Assembly: GCA_963767245.1 (NCBI GenBank) | Contig: CAVYDG010000022.1 | Coordinates: 186,001-250,000, forward strand | DNA: 64,000 bases | Source of the DNA: Roseiarcus sp963767245 | Lineage (GTDB): Bacteria; Pseudomonadota; Alphaproteobacteria; Rhizobiales; Beijerinckiaceae | Direction: 5' to 3' | Part shown: positions 9,275-20,835 of the stretch, piece by piece | Layout: each line of letters starts with the position of its first letter | Numbering within the stretch: the stretch's first letter is position 1 | Made by a program: the position numbers and the translations under genes | The notes under the pieces: generated by a model | The model's database searches: none | Told to the model about the DNA's origin: nothing | The model's input: the letters and a program-made list of their open reading frames with translations, nothing else

Positions 9275-10397
9275 TTACGACTTGTTCTGCACGTAGGTGA
9301 TCTTGCCGTCGGGTCCCTTTTCCCAGGTGTACCAGACGTAGTCGACGCTGGTGCGGTCGCCCTTCTTGTCATAGGCGATGTCGCCGATGACCGTATGGAA
9401 GGTTTTGCCGGAGTGCATGTATTCGGCGATCTTCTTCGGATCGAGCGACTTGGTCGCCTCCGCCGCCTGTTTCATGATCTGGACCGCGGCGTAGGAATAG
9501 AGCGTATACGCCTCCGGATCGAAGTTCTTCGCTTTGAACTCGGCCACGACATCCTTCGCGTTGGCGTTGTTGCGCGGGTCGGGGCCGAACGACATCAACG
9601 TGCCTTCAACGCCGGGCCCGCCGATCTGCGAGAACTCGTTGTCGGTGATGCCGTCGCCGGAAATCATGACGGTCTTCATGCCCTGGTCGCGCATCTGGCG
9701 GATGATGAGGCCGCCTTCGGTGTGCAAGCCGCCCCACATCAGATAGTCGGCGCCGGATTCCTTGATCTTGGAGACGATCGCGGAATAGTCCTTCTCGCCA
9801 GTGTTCACGCCTTCGTAGAGGACTTCCTTGATGCCGAACTTGTGCATGTTGTCGAGCGCCGCGTCGGCGAGACCCTTGCCGTAGGTCGTCTTGTCGTGGA
9901 CGACCGCGATCTTCTTGCCCTTGAGCTTGTCGCGGGCGTAGTTCAGCCCATAGCATGCCCTGCTGGTCGTCGCGGCCGCAGGTGCGGAACGCGTCCCACA
10001 GATTGCGATCAGTGACTTTGGGATTTGTCGCCGAGGGCGTAATAAACAGGATGCCGTTCTCGGCATAGACGTCAGAGGCCGGGATCGTCACGCCCGAGTT
10101 AAAGTGGCCGACGACGAACTTGACCCCGTCGCCGACAAACTTGTTGGCGACCGACACGCCCTGCTTGGGATCGGACACGTCATCGCCCTGCTCAAGGGTG
10201 ATCTGCTGGCCGAGGATGCCCCCTGCCTTGTTGATGTCGTCAACCGCCTGCTGCGTGCCATTGACGAGCTGGGCCCCGAAAGCCGCGTTCGGGCCGGTGA
10301 TCGGACCAGCGACGCCCATCTTGATCTGGGCGCTGGCGGCGCCCGAGAACGCCAGGGCCGCGAGAAGCGCGACGCCTGACAACCAATGTTTAGTCAT
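9275..10397 (-). pseudogene. livK: Branched-chain amino-acid ABC transporter substrate-binding protein, frameshifted
   Basis: From ATG 10397 the product begins MTKHWLSGVALLAALAFSGA with a signal peptide cut after ASA. It then follows the periplasmic-binding-protein fold of LivK: IKMGVAGPITGPNAAFGAQ, and YAENGILFITPSATNPKVTD. The frame breaks near 9955-9965, just after FRTCGRDDQQG. The downstream frame resumes as LNYARDKLKGKKIAVVHDKT and continues intact to 9275, so one indel separates two good halves. Because the rest of the transporter is intact and the gene is otherwise well conserved, a sequencing error is plausible. It would bind Leu/Ile/Val or related amides in the periplasm for LivHMGF. 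GGGAG precedes the start. It has its own terminator. Confidence 0.85.
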
Positions 10398-10507
10398 TCA
10401 GTTACTCCCATGTGTTGCGGGCGCCTGGCCCTCCCTGACGCCCGTCGGCAGAAAGCAATTCCACCTTGGGCGCGGATACTTTCTCTTTTTTGATCAAGAG
10501 TCACCTT

Positions 10508-10539
10508 AAAAAACGCCCATGCGCCTCCGGTTTTGGGCG
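10508..10539 (-). terminator. Rho-independent terminator after the liv operon
   Basis: On the reverse strand CGCCCA (10534-10539) pairs with TGGGCG (10514-10519), followed by a run of six T. It lies between the DUF6867 gene and livK, so livHMGF-DUF6867 and livK are separate transcripts. Confidence 0.65.
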
Positions 10540-10544
10540 CGTCC

Positions 10545-10900
10545 TCAACCGTTGCCCTTCGCGCGCCAGTTCAGCCCCGAGCGTTCATAGGCCCAGGAAT
10601 ATTGCGTCGCCATCTGGGTCGCCCGCATCGCCCGATAGCCGAGCACGCCGACGGCCATCGTCCAGATGTACGCGGTTATGAAGAGCATCGGCGACAGCAA
10701 CGGCTCGGCGTAGAGCGCATAGTGGAGGAATCGCACGCCAGCGGTGAGCAAGACCATGTAGAGCGCCAGCATCGCCAGCGGCCGCCAGGTCTGGGCCATC
10801 GCCCGCCCGGTCGCCCAGGCGCCCAGCCCGCCCAGGACCAATGTCAACAGGATGAAGGTGAAGAGCCCGTAAGGCTCGTCAGACCATAGGATGCCGCCCA

Positions 10901-10901
<1 letters not shown>
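10545..10901 (-). CDS. DUF6867 family membrane protein of liv operons
   Basis: This 118-residue protein has three or four hydrophobic helices (GLFTFILLTLVLGGLGAW, LAMLALYMVLLTAGVRF, MLFITAYIWTMAVGVLGY). It ends with WAYERSGLNWRAKGNG. The same small protein sits next to livF in many Rhizobiales. Its start overlaps the livF stop (TGATG), so it is translationally coupled. Its role in the transporter is not known; an accessory membrane subunit is only a guess. Confidence 0.8.
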
Positions 10902-11643
<742 letters not shown>

Positions 11644-11647
<4 letters not shown>

Positions 11648-12558
11648 TGCTCGAGCTCCTTTTCGATCTGTTCGACTTCCTCCTCGTCGGCGACGCCGAG
11701 ATAGGCGGCAATCACCTTCGGATCGGCGCGCACTTCCGCCGGCGTGCCGTCGGCGATCTTCACCCCGTAGTCGAGCACCACCACGTGATCGGAGATCTGC
11801 ATGACCACCGACATGTCGTGCTCAATCAGCAGCACCGACGTGTTATGGTCGGCGCGGATCGACCGCAAGAGCGCATTGAGTTCCCCCGATTCGCGCGGGT
11901 TCAATCCGGCGGCCGGTTCGTCGAGGCAGAGAAGCACCGGATCGGTGCACATCGCCCGCGCGATCTCGAGCCGCCGCTGGGCCCCGTAGGGCAATTCGCC
12001 CGCCGGATCGTCAGCACGGTCGGTCAGCCCGATCTTGTCGAGCCAGTACTTCGCGCGCTCGATCGTTTCGGCCTCTTTCCGGCGATACCCCGGCGCTCCG
12101 ACCAGGCCCAGGATAGTGTAGCCGCTGGCGAGCATCAAAGCGTTGTGATGGGCGACCAACAGGTTCTCGAGCGCAGTCATGCCTTGGAACAGCCGAATGT
12201 TCTGGAAGGTGCGCGCGACCCGCGCCTTGCGGGCGATCTCATGGTCGGGCATCCGCTCGAGCAGAAAGAGCTCGCCGTTAGCCGTCGTCGCATGGCGCCC
12301 GCTCGTTCGCGTGACGGCCGCAACGTCCTCAGGCGTGGCGATGCCGTCGCGGGCAAGCGCGAGGCGCCCCTCCGTCGGCTTGTAGAAACCGGTGACGCAG
12401 TTGAAGACGGTCGTCTTGCCCGCGCCGTTCGGACCGATGAGCGCGGTGATATCGCCGCGCCCGACCGAGAAGCTGAAAGCGTTCACCGCGATCAGGCCGC
12501 CGAACCGCATGGTCAGGTTTTCCACTGCGAGCAGCGTGCTGTTCACCCAATTCATCAA
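11644..12558 (-). CDS. livG: Branched-chain amino-acid ABC transporter ATP-binding protein LivG
   Basis: This ABC ATPase of 304 residues has Walker A GPNGAGKTTVFN, the PYGAQRRLEIARAM signature region, Walker B LLCLDEPAAGLNPRE and LLIEHDMSVVMQISD. LivG typically has the longer insert between Walker A and the signature (here RHATTANGELFLLERMPDHE) and the AAGLNP motif. The C-terminal tail EEEVEQIEKELEQ is acidic. It overlaps both livM and livF by four bases. Confidence 0.93.
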
Positions 12559-14012
12559 CCGTGCCCCTCTTTGACGAGGTCGGCGGAAACGGCTTTTCGC
12601 TCCTTGAGAAAGATCGATGGCAAGCGCGTCGACACGAGGCCCCTCGGCTTCCAGATCATCATGATGACCATGGCGGCGCCGAACAGCAGCAGGCGGTACT
12701 GCGTTGGGTCGAAGTCCTCGCCAAATATCCTTTTCAGCCAGTCGAGTTCGCGCATCAGCTCCGGAACGCCGATCATTACCGCCGCGGCGATGGCGACCCC
12801 GAGCTGAGAACCCATGCCGCCAAGCACGACGATGGCGAGGATCGTGGCCGATTCGATAAAGGTGAAGCTTTCGGGGCTGACAAACCCCTGACGCACGGCG
12901 AAGAACGAACCGGCGAAACCGCCGAACATCGCCCCCAGCGCGAACGCGGTCAGCTTGGTGGTGGTGGTGTTGATGCCGAGCGACCGGCAGGCGATTTCGT
13001 CCTCGCGCAATGCCTCCCAGGCCCGCCCGATCGGCAGTCGGCGGAGCCGAATTGTAACGAAATTGGTCAGAAGCGCGAGCGCGAGGATGAGATAGAAGAG
13101 AAAGATTGTGCGATAAATCGGCGTGAAGGGCAGATGAAAGATCGCCGCGAAGCCGTTGTCGTCATCGGTGAAGGGAATGCCGAAGAACGAAACATGCGGA
13201 ATGCCGCTGATGCCGGCGTAGCCGTTGGTTAGGTCGACCCAGTTGATGAGCACTTGCCTGATAATTTCGCCGAACGCGAGCGTGACGATTGCAAGATAGT
13301 CACCACGCAGCCGAAGCACTGGGAAGCCGAGGATGACCCCCCACATCGCCGCTAGAATCCCGGCGAGCGGCAGGCAGATCCAGAATGACAGGCCAAAAGT
13401 AGTCGAGAGCAGCGCATAGGAATAGGCTCCGACAGCGTAGAAGGCCACGTAGCCGAGGTCGAGCAGGCCCGCGAGGCCGACCACGATGTTCAACCCCCAG
13501 CCCAACATGACGTAGATCAGGATCTGGACGCCGTAGTTGTTGATCCATTTCAACGATCCACTTGGCCCGAGGAGCCCGAGGGCGATGAGCGGGAACAAAA
13601 TCACCAGGCCAAGCATGAACGGGCCGAAATAACGCCCGAACGCCACCCGGGCGGCCGACGGCGGGGCCGTGCCCTCGCCTTCCCGCGCCGCCTGCGCGAG
13701 CGCCCCGCCCATGCCGCCGGCGGCGATCGAGCCGACACGGTCAAACCAAATTCGCCAGTCCGCGCGCGCCATCTGGCGCAGGAAAACGAACACGAAGACG
13801 ATCGCCGCGATCGCAAACGAGAGCGGCCAGCGGCCGATCAGAACGAGTTCATTGTTGATATTCGATTCCGCATGGTAACTGATGATAGGAAAACACAGGC
13901 CGAAGGCGACGAGCGCCGCCGCCGCTGCGTTGCGAAGCGCAGGAACGAGTTGCCCGGCGCTGGCGACGTTTTCGGTGAGCTCAGAGGTCTGAGAGGGCGA
14001 GCTCATGGTCAA
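12555..14012 (-). CDS. livM: Branched-chain amino-acid ABC transporter permease LivM
   Basis: This permease has 485 residues. The core has the LivM pattern: YGVQILIYVMLGWGLNIVVG, LLDLGYVAFYAVGAYSYALL and the EAA-like loop GRAWEALREDEIACRSLGIN that contacts LivG/LivF. An N-terminal extension of about 140 residues holds extra hydrophobic segments and is common in alphaproteobacterial LivM. It ends with a short charged tail. It forms the channel with LivH. It overlaps livH and livG by four bases each. Confidence 0.92.
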   Translation of the reverse strand: MTMSSPSQTSELTENVASAGQLVPALRNAAAAALVAFGLCFPIISYHAESNINNELVLIGRWPLSFAIAAIVFVFVFLRQMARADWRIWFDRVGSIAAGGMGGALAQAAREGEGTAPPSAARVAFGRYFGPFMLGLVILFPLIALGLLGPSGSLKWINNYGVQILIYVMLGWGLNIVVGLAGLLDLGYVAFYAVGAYSYALLSTTFGLSFWICLPLAGILAAMWGVILGFPVLRLRGDYLAIVTLAFGEIIRQVLINWVDLTNGYAGISGIPHVSFFGIPFTDDDNGFAAIFHLPFTPIYRTIFLFYLILALALLTNFVTIRLRRLPIGRAWEALREDEIACRSLGINTTTTKLTAFALGAMFGGFAGSFFAVRQGFVSPESFTFIESATILAIVVLGGMGSQLGVAIAAAVMIGVPELMRELDWLKRIFGEDFDPTQYRLLLFGAAMVIMMIWKPRGLVSTRLPSIFLKERKAVSADLVKEGHG

Positions 14013-14923
14013 ACCTTCTCCACTTCAGGTCGCCCAAGAAGGCCGGAAGGCATGAAGATCAAGGTGATGGCGAGAATCATGAACGCCGCCACGTCCTTGT
14101 AGTCGGTGGTGAAATAGGACGACCAGAACACCTCGATGAGTCCGATCAGGAGGCCGCCGAGCACCGCGCCCGGCAGCGAGCCGATTCCGCCCAGCACCGC
14201 GGCGGTGAAGGCCTTCACCCCCGGCACGAAGCCGTCAGCGAAATTCACCACGCCGTAGTAGATGACAAACATGACCCCGGCGACTGCCGCCAAGGCGGCG
14301 CCGATGACGAAGGTGATCGAGATCGTCGCGTCGACGTCGATCCCGAGCAGCGCCGCCATCTTGCGATCCTGCTCGCAGGCGCGCTGCGCCCGCCCGAGCG
14401 AGGTGTGCTGGACGAGATACCAGAAACCCGCCAGCAGAACGACGGTGATGACCATGATGAGGATCTGGCGCACCGACAACGTGACGTCGTATGTGCCGCC
14501 CGTCAGATTGAAGACATGATTAGGCAACTGAGGCGCGGGCTTGTTGCGCGGCCCTTGCACAACCTGGACAAAATTTGACAGGAAAATCGACATTCCGATC
14601 GCCGAAATCAGCGGCGCCAGCCGAAACGACCCGCGCAACGGCCGGTAAGCTAGCCGTTCGATCGCCCAGTTCCACAGCCCAGTCAGCGCCATCGCCGCCA
14701 CCAGCACGACGACAAACACCAGCGGCAGCGAGCCCAGATGCAGAATCTGGGTTAAAATCATGAATATGATCAGCGCGATGAAGGCCGAGAGCATGAACAC
14801 GTCGCCGTGGGCGAAATTGACCATGCCGATGATGCCGAAGACCATCGTATAGCCGATGGCGATGAGTCCGTAGATCGACCCCAGCGTGAGCCCGTTAATC
14901 AGCTGCTGCAGGAAATTCGACAT
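14009..14923 (-). CDS. livH: Branched-chain amino-acid ABC transporter permease LivH
   Basis: This permease of 304 residues has eight or so membrane segments. It begins MSNFLQQLINGLTLGSIYGL and contains FGIIGMVNFAHGDVFMLSAF, the hallmark LivH start. The loop GRAQRACEQDRKMAALLGID is the ATPase contact. It is the first gene of the operon livH-M-G-F-DUF6867, all on the reverse strand with four-base overlaps. The promoter should lie in the 460-base gap before coxG. Confidence 0.93.
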   Translation of the reverse strand: MSNFLQQLINGLTLGSIYGLIAIGYTMVFGIIGMVNFAHGDVFMLSAFIALIIFMILTQILHLGSLPLVFVVVLVAAMALTGLWNWAIERLAYRPLRGSFRLAPLISAIGMSIFLSNFVQVVQGPRNKPAPQLPNHVFNLTGGTYDVTLSVRQILIMVITVVLLAGFWYLVQHTSLGRAQRACEQDRKMAALLGIDVDATISITFVIGAALAAVAGVMFVIYYGVVNFADGFVPGVKAFTAAVLGGIGSLPGAVLGGLLIGLIEVFWSSYFTTDYKDVAAFMILAITLIFMPSGLLGRPEVEKV

Positions 14924-15383
14924 GCGCCAGCCCGCCCTTTCGTTTCTCTCCGCTTCGCAGGAAACGTGCCATCGAAGTCAGGCCGCCCCGTCTTGACCCG
15001 ATCCCGATCCGCCGATCCGTTTTCGGCGGCGCGACCGCGCCCTCTTAATTCAACAGCCTAGCGGCCGCGCGCGCGCGCGGCAACCCGACGTTCGGGGCAG
15101 AGCTCCGAGGTAGGGTTGATCGCAGGTCGATGAGGGGGCGGGTTATCGTAATATTCATAAGAATATATCGTTGGCGCGAACAGGGATGTTCCGCCAAAAA
15201 CTTTGTCTGAAACAGTGATCGGGCCAGCGGTGCTCAGTCGTACCAAGCGAGGAAGAATACCCCAGACCTCTTGATCTTTGCCCCCCGATGCGAAAAGCTG
15301 CCGATACATTGTTCGCCAATCGCGAACGCGCCGGCAGCAACCTTATGGCGGACGGTTCAAGTCCGCGGGGGAAGGAAACGTCG
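14924..15383. other. Divergent intergenic region between livH and coxG
   Basis: No gene is supported here. It must hold the promoters of the liv operon (reverse) and the cox cluster (forward). A GC-alternating run (GCGGCCGCGCGCGCGCGCGG) lies at 15061-15080, and an AT-rich patch (ATTCATAAGAATATATCG) near 15155-15172 is a candidate promoter area for coxG. I cannot point to exact -35/-10 boxes. Confidence 0.5.
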
Positions 15384-16003
15384 ATGGCCATGACGATGAC
15401 GGGCGAGGTGAGCTTGCCCGCCGATCGGCCGAGGGTTTGGGCGCTGCTCAACGACCCGGAGGTGCTCAAGGCCTGCATCCCCGGCTGCGAGTTGCTGGAG
15501 AAAACCGGCGAAAACGGCTTCGCCGCCGTGGTCAAGACCAGGATCGGGCCGGTGTCGACGACCTTCAGAGGAAAGGTCGAGCTCTCCGACCTCGTCCCAC
15601 TCGTCGGCTACACCATCAAGGGCGAGGGCGAGGGCGGCGTGGCGGGCTTCGCCAAGGGCGGGGCGAAAGTGTCGCTCGCCGACGCCCCCGGCGGCACGCA
15701 GCTGCACTACGACGTTGAGGCGAATGTCGGCGGGAAGATCGCCCAACTCGGCGCGCGTCTCATCGACGGCGTCGCCAAGAACATGGCCGACAAGTTTTTC
15801 ACCAATTTCGCCGCCATCGCGGCCGCAAGCGCTGCGCCGGCCGGCGCTGCCGAGCCGGCCGCCCCTTCCATCGCCGCGGCTGTTCCGGCGGTCGAAGCGC
15901 GGGCCTCCGTCCGCGCCGCGCCGTCCGCGCCGCCGGCGGCCGCCGTACGAGCGACGGCGCAAGCAATCCCGGCGGAAACGTTTTGGTTCAGGAGGATAAC
16001 GGA

Positions 16004-16028
<25 letters not shown>
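15384..16028 (+). CDS. coxG: CoxG family protein (CO dehydrogenase subunit G, SRPBCC fold)
   Basis: The N-terminal 150 residues match CoxG: MTGEVSLPADRPRVWALLND, VLKACIPGCELLEKTGENGF and TQLHYDVEANVGGKIAQLG. This is a START/SRPBCC-fold domain. CoxG in Oligotropha recruits CODH to the inner membrane. A low-complexity Ala/Pro linker (about residues 150-200) leads to a C-terminal aromatic, basic helix FWFRRITEWFMSLWR, which could be the membrane anchor. ATG 15384 follows GAAGGA, which fixes the start. Its end overlaps coxS by 25 bases, so it is the first gene of the cox operon. Confidence 0.88.
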
Positions 16029-16498
<470 letters not shown>

Positions 16499-16535
16499 TA
16501 GCGCGCTTCAAGCCGTTCCAAGGGAGAGAAACAAT

Positions 16536-18902
16536 ATGAGCGCGACCGGTATTGGCGCCTCCGTCAAACGCACGGAAGACATCCGCTTCATCACCGGCAA
16601 GGGCCGCTACGTCGACGACATCAATCGTCCCGGCCAAGCCTACGCCTATTTTCTGCGCTCGCCGCACGCGCACGCGACGATCAACAAGATCGATGCGTCT
16701 GCGGCGCTGAAGGCGCCGGGCGCTGTGGCGATCTTAACCGGCGCCGATGCTGCAGGCGACAAGATCGGCGCCCATGTTGGCGGGGTGACCGTCCATTCCA
16801 AGGACGGTTCGCCGATGAAAGTTGGAGCGTTTCCGGCGCTTGCTCATGGTAAGGCGCTTTATGTCGGCGATCCCGTCGCCGTTGTCATTGCCGAAACCTA
16901 CGCGCAGGCGCGCGACGCGGCGGAGAAGGTCGTGGTCGACTACGGTGTGCTACCCGCGGTCGTCGACACGGGGAGCGCGGCCAAACCGGAACAGCCGCAA
17001 GTGCACGAGCTTGCTCCCAACAACACAGTGTTCAACTGGCACCTCGGCGACAAGGCCCCGACCGATGCGGCTTTTGCGGCGGCGAAGCACGTGACCACGA
17101 TCGACCTCGTGAACAATCGCACGATTCCCAATGCGATGGAGCCGCGCGCAGCGCTGGGCGACTATGACGAGGGGACGGATGTCATAACGCTCTACACGAC
17201 CAGTCAGAACCCCCATCTCGCGCGGGTCGTGCTGTCGGCATTTCAGGGCGTCGCGCCCGAGAACAAGCTGCGCGTCATCGCGCCGGACGTGGGCGGCGGC
17301 TTCGGCTCGAAGATTTTCATCTACAATGAAGAGACGGTCTGCGCCTGGGCGGCAAAGAAGATCAAGCGGCCGGTCAAATGGACGGCGGACCGCAGCGAAG
17401 CGTTCCTGACGGACGCTCATGGCCGCGACCATGTCTCCCACGCCGAACTTGCTCTCGACGCCGGCGGAAAAATTCTCGGCCTACGGGTGCATACGATCGC
17501 GAACCTCGGGGCCTATCCGTCGACATTTTGGTCAGCCGTGCCAACATGGTTGTACGGGCCGCTCCTATCGGGTCAGTACAACATCCCGGCGATTTACGTG
17601 GAAGTTGACGGGGTCTATACGAACACTGTGTCGGTCGACGCGGTGCGCGGCGCGGGCCGGCCGGAGGCCACCTTCCTGATCGAGCGCATCGTCGAAAAGG
17701 CCGCGCGGGAGACCGGACACGATCCGGCGGAGTTTCGGCGGAAGAACTTCGTCGCCTCGTTCCCTCATCAGACGCCCGTCGTCTTTGCCTACGACGTCGG
17801 CGACTATGCGAAGGCGCTGGACAAGGCGTTGGAGCTCGCGGACTACAAGGGTGTTCCCGCGCGCAAGGCGGCGTCCGCCGCCAAGGGCAAGCTGCGTGGC
17901 GTCGGATTTTCCGCCTATATCGAGGCATGCGGCCTTGCGCCCTCCCAGACAGCGGGTGCGATCGGCATCGGCGTCGGGCAATGGGAGTCCGCCGAGGTGC
18001 GCGTGAATATGATCGGCACCGTTGAAGTTCTGACGGGGTCGCATAGCCACGGCCAGGGGCACGAGACGACGTTCGCACAGTTGGTTTCCTCGCGCCTCGG
18101 CATCCCGATGGAGAATGTCTCGATCATTCACGGAGACACCGACAAAGTGCAGATGGGCATGGGCACCTACGGCTCACGCTCGGGCGCGGTCGGCATGTCG
18201 GCAATCTTCAAGGCGCTCGACAAGGTCGAAGCCAAGGCGAAGAAGGTGGCGGGACACCTGCTCGAAGCCGCGGAAGGCGACATCGAGTTCAAGGACGGAA
18301 AATTCACCGTAAAGGGCACCGACAAGACGATCGACTTCGCCTCGGTCGCCACCAACGCCTACCTCGCGCACAAGTTCAACGGCCAGGAACTCGAGCCTGG
18401 GTTGAAGGAGAGCGCCTTCTGGGATCCTAAGAACTTCACCTACCCTGCCGGAGTTCATATCTGCGAAGTCGAGATCGATCCGCAGACCGGCGTCGTGACG
18501 GTCGAACGGTGGACCGCGGTCGACGACTTCGGCAAGCTCATCAATCCAATGATCGTCGAGGGCCAAATCCATGGCGGCGTCGCCCACGGCATTGGCCAGG
18601 CGTTGATGGAGGGCGCGCATTATGACGCCGACGGGCAATTGCTGACGGCGAGCTACATGGATTACTGCATGCCGCGTGCTGACAACCTGCCCTCGTTCAA
18701 GGTCGACACGATCGAGACGCCTTGTCCGTCCAACCCGCTCGGCATCAAGGGCTGCGGGGAAGCGGGCGCGATCGCCTCGCCGCCCGCGGTCATCAACGCG
18801 ATCACCGACGCACTCGGCCACGAGGATATCGAAATGCCGGCGACCCCGCAGGCCGTCTGGCGGGCTGCGCAGAAGGCCGTCACGAAGCGCGCCGCGGAAT
18901 GA
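16536..18902 (+). CDS. coxL: Molybdenum hydroxylase large subunit, form II CODH-like (CoxL)
   Basis: This protein of 788 residues belongs to the xanthine oxidase/CODH large-subunit family and binds the Mo-MCD cofactor: GGGFGSKIFIYNEE and the C-terminal GIKGCGEAGAIASPPAVINA with the catalytic Glu. The active-site loop reads AVRGAGRPEATF. Form I (true CO-oxidising) CoxL has AYXCSFR, whereas form II has AYRGAGR; this sequence is form II-like and lacks the Cys that holds the Mo-Cu site. CO may therefore not be the substrate. Gene order S-L-M also fits form II. It is preceded by GGGAGA and lies 37 bases after coxS. Confidence 0.92.
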   Translation: MSATGIGASVKRTEDIRFITGKGRYVDDINRPGQAYAYFLRSPHAHATINKIDASAALKAPGAVAILTGADAAGDKIGAHVGGVTVHSKDGSPMKVGAFPALAHGKALYVGDPVAVVIAETYAQARDAAEKVVVDYGVLPAVVDTGSAAKPEQPQVHELAPNNTVFNWHLGDKAPTDAAFAAAKHVTTIDLVNNRTIPNAMEPRAALGDYDEGTDVITLYTTSQNPHLARVVLSAFQGVAPENKLRVIAPDVGGGFGSKIFIYNEETVCAWAAKKIKRPVKWTADRSEAFLTDAHGRDHVSHAELALDAGGKILGLRVHTIANLGAYPSTFWSAVPTWLYGPLLSGQYNIPAIYVEVDGVYTNTVSVDAVRGAGRPEATFLIERIVEKAARETGHDPAEFRRKNFVASFPHQTPVVFAYDVGDYAKALDKALELADYKGVPARKAASAAKGKLRGVGFSAYIEACGLAPSQTAGAIGIGVGQWESAEVRVNMIGTVEVLTGSHSHGQGHETTFAQLVSSRLGIPMENVSIIHGDTDKVQMGMGTYGSRSGAVGMSAIFKALDKVEAKAKKVAGHLLEAAEGDIEFKDGKFTVKGTDKTIDFASVATNAYLAHKFNGQELEPGLKESAFWDPKNFTYPAGVHICEVEIDPQTGVVTVERWTAVDDFGKLINPMIVEGQIHGGVAHGIGQALMEGAHYDADGQLLTASYMDYCMPRADNLPSFKVDTIETPCPSNPLGIKGCGEAGAIASPPAVINAITDALGHEDIEMPATPQAVWRAAQKAVTKRAAE

Positions 18903-18963
18903 ACCGAGCCCGGAAGCGGCGCTGAGCCGCCTCGCCTCACGATCTCGTTGGGAGAATTGAGAC

Positions 18964-19758
18964 ATGTACGACTTTGAATATCTTCGCCCCCGGACACTTT
19001 CCGGCGCCGTAGCCGATCTCGCCAAGACTGACGCCAAGGCGCTCGCCGGCGGCATGACCCTGTTGCCGACGATGAAGCAACGCCTGGCTTCGCCGGCCGC
19101 GCTCGTCGAGCTCAAGAACGTGCCCGAACTCGCGGGCATCGCCCGGGAGGGAGACAACCTCGTCATCGGGGCGATGAGCCGCCACGCCGACGTCGCCCGT
19201 TCACGCGTCGTGAAGGCGGCGATCCCGGCGCTCGCCAAGCTGGCCGGCGGCATCGGCGATCCGCATGTGCGCAACATGGGCACGATCGGCGGTTCGCTCG
19301 CCAACAATGACCCGTCCGCCGACTATCCGGCGGCGGCGCTCGCGCTTGACGCGACGATCGTCACCAACAAGCGCCGCATCCCTGCCCAGGATTTCTTTAC
19401 CGGCTTGTTCGAGACGTCGCTCGAGGCCGCCGAGCTCATCACCCAGGTGAGCTTCCCGATCCCGCAGAAGGCGGCTTACATGAAGTTCGCCAACCCTGCC
19501 TCGCGCTATGCCCTGGTCGGCGTGTTCGTCGCCAGGACGGCGGGCGGCGTCCGCGTCGCGGTGACCGGCGCCGGCGCGAACGGCGTGTTTCGCGCCAACG
19601 CGCTCGAAGCGGCGCTGAACGCGAATTTCTCGCCGGCCGCGCTCGACGGCGTCTCCGTGCCCGCGAGCGGCCTCAATTCCGACCTCCACGCCGACGCCGA
19701 CTATCGCGCCCATCTCATCGGGGTGATGGCGAGGCGCGCGGTGGCGGCCGCCAGCTGA
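18964..19758 (+). CDS. coxM: Molybdenum hydroxylase FAD-binding medium subunit (CoxM)
   Basis: This flavoprotein of 264 residues has the two FAD-binding motifs of the family: the AGGMTLLPTMKQR loop near residue 30 and MGTIGGSLANNDPSADYPAA near residue 105. It receives electrons from CoxS and passes them to quinone or another acceptor. GGGAG precedes ATG 18964 (TTGGGAGAATTGAGACATG). Confidence 0.93.
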   Translation: MYDFEYLRPRTLSGAVADLAKTDAKALAGGMTLLPTMKQRLASPAALVELKNVPELAGIAREGDNLVIGAMSRHADVARSRVVKAAIPALAKLAGGIGDPHVRNMGTIGGSLANNDPSADYPAAALALDATIVTNKRRIPAQDFFTGLFETSLEAAELITQVSFPIPQKAAYMKFANPASRYALVGVFVARTAGGVRVAVTGAGANGVFRANALEAALNANFSPAALDGVSVPASGLNSDLHADADYRAHLIGVMARRAVAAAS

Positions 19759-19885
19759 AGGCTGAGGGTTGAGCGCAGACCTGTCAAACGGCCGTCCCAG
19801 CGACGGTCGGGCTTGACCCGGCCGCGAGCGTTTTTGCAGGGTGCGGCGGCGGATTTTCGACGCGGAGTTGGTCTTGTCCCTGCAC

Positions 19886-20806
19886 ATGCCGGCGGTTCCG
19901 GCCTCGATCGATGATGCGTTGGCCCTGCTCGGCAGGGCCTCTTACGTCGGCGACCGCCCGCTTGCTACAGTCATTTTCTTAAGCCTCAGGCTGGGGCGGC
20001 CGCTGTTTCTCGAAGGCGAGGCGGGCGTCGGCAAGACGGAGGTCGCCAAGGTTCTTGCCGCGACGCTCGACCGACGGCTGATCCGGCTTCAATGCTACGA
20101 AGGCCTCGACGTCGCGAGCGCGGTCTACGAGTGGAACTATCCGGCGCAGATGATGGCGATCCGGCTCGCCGAGGCGGCCGGCGAGCATGACAAGGACCGC
20201 ATCGAGCACGACATCTTCTCTGAGCGCTACCTCATCAAGCGGCCGCTGTTGCAGGCGCTTGAGCCAGGGACAAACGGAGCGCCGGTGCTCCTGATCGACG
20301 AGATCGACCGCGCCGACGAGGCCTTCGAAGCCTATCTGCTCGAGATCCTGTCCGACTTTCAGGTGACGATCCCGGAAATCGGCGTCCTCAAGGCGCCGGA
20401 CCCGCCGATCGTCGTCATCACCTCCAACCGCACGCGCGAGATCCACGATGCGCTCAAGCGCCGCTGTCTCTACCATTGGCTCGGCTATCCCGACCTCAAG
20501 CGCGAGATGGCGATCGTGCGCGCCAAGGCGCCGCGCACGCCGCAGCGCCTGACCGCCGAACTCGTCGCTTTCGTCCAGCGCCTGCGCAAACAGGACCTGT
20601 TCAAGTCGCCGGGCGTCGCCGAAACTCTGGACTGGGCGGCGGCGCTGGCCGAACTCGACGCGGTCGCCCTCGACCCGGCGCAAGTTTCCGACACGCTCGG
20701 CGTATTGCTCAAATATCAGGACGACATCGCCAAGATCGAAGGCGCGAAAGCGCAAATGCTGATCGAGGAGACCCGCGCCGAGCTTCGCCGGATGGAGATC
20801 GGATAG
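19886..20806 (+). CDS. coxD: MoxR-type AAA+ ATPase (CoxD)
   Basis: This protein of about 306 residues has Walker A EGEAGVGKTEVAK, Walker B PVLLIDEIDRADEAFEA and a sensor-1 ITSNRTREIHDALKRRC. These mark the MoxR branch that pairs with VWA-domain CoxE. In Oligotropha, CoxD and CoxE help assemble the Mo-Cu site after translation. I chose ATG 19886 (MPAVPASIDDAL); the frame is also open from GTG 19841. It is followed 29 bases later by the VWA gene, its partner. Confidence 0.9.
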   Translation: MPAVPASIDDALALLGRASYVGDRPLATVIFLSLRLGRPLFLEGEAGVGKTEVAKVLAATLDRRLIRLQCYEGLDVASAVYEWNYPAQMMAIRLAEAAGEHDKDRIEHDIFSERYLIKRPLLQALEPGTNGAPVLLIDEIDRADEAFEAYLLEILSDFQVTIPEIGVLKAPDPPIVVITSNRTREIHDALKRRCLYHWLGYPDLKREMAIVRAKAPRTPQRLTAELVAFVQRLRKQDLFKSPGVAETLDWAAALAELDAVALDPAQVSDTLGVLLKYQDDIAKIEGAKAQMLIEETRAELRRMEIG

Positions 20807-20835
20807 CGCCCGCAGGAAAGCGCGAAAGAGATGGT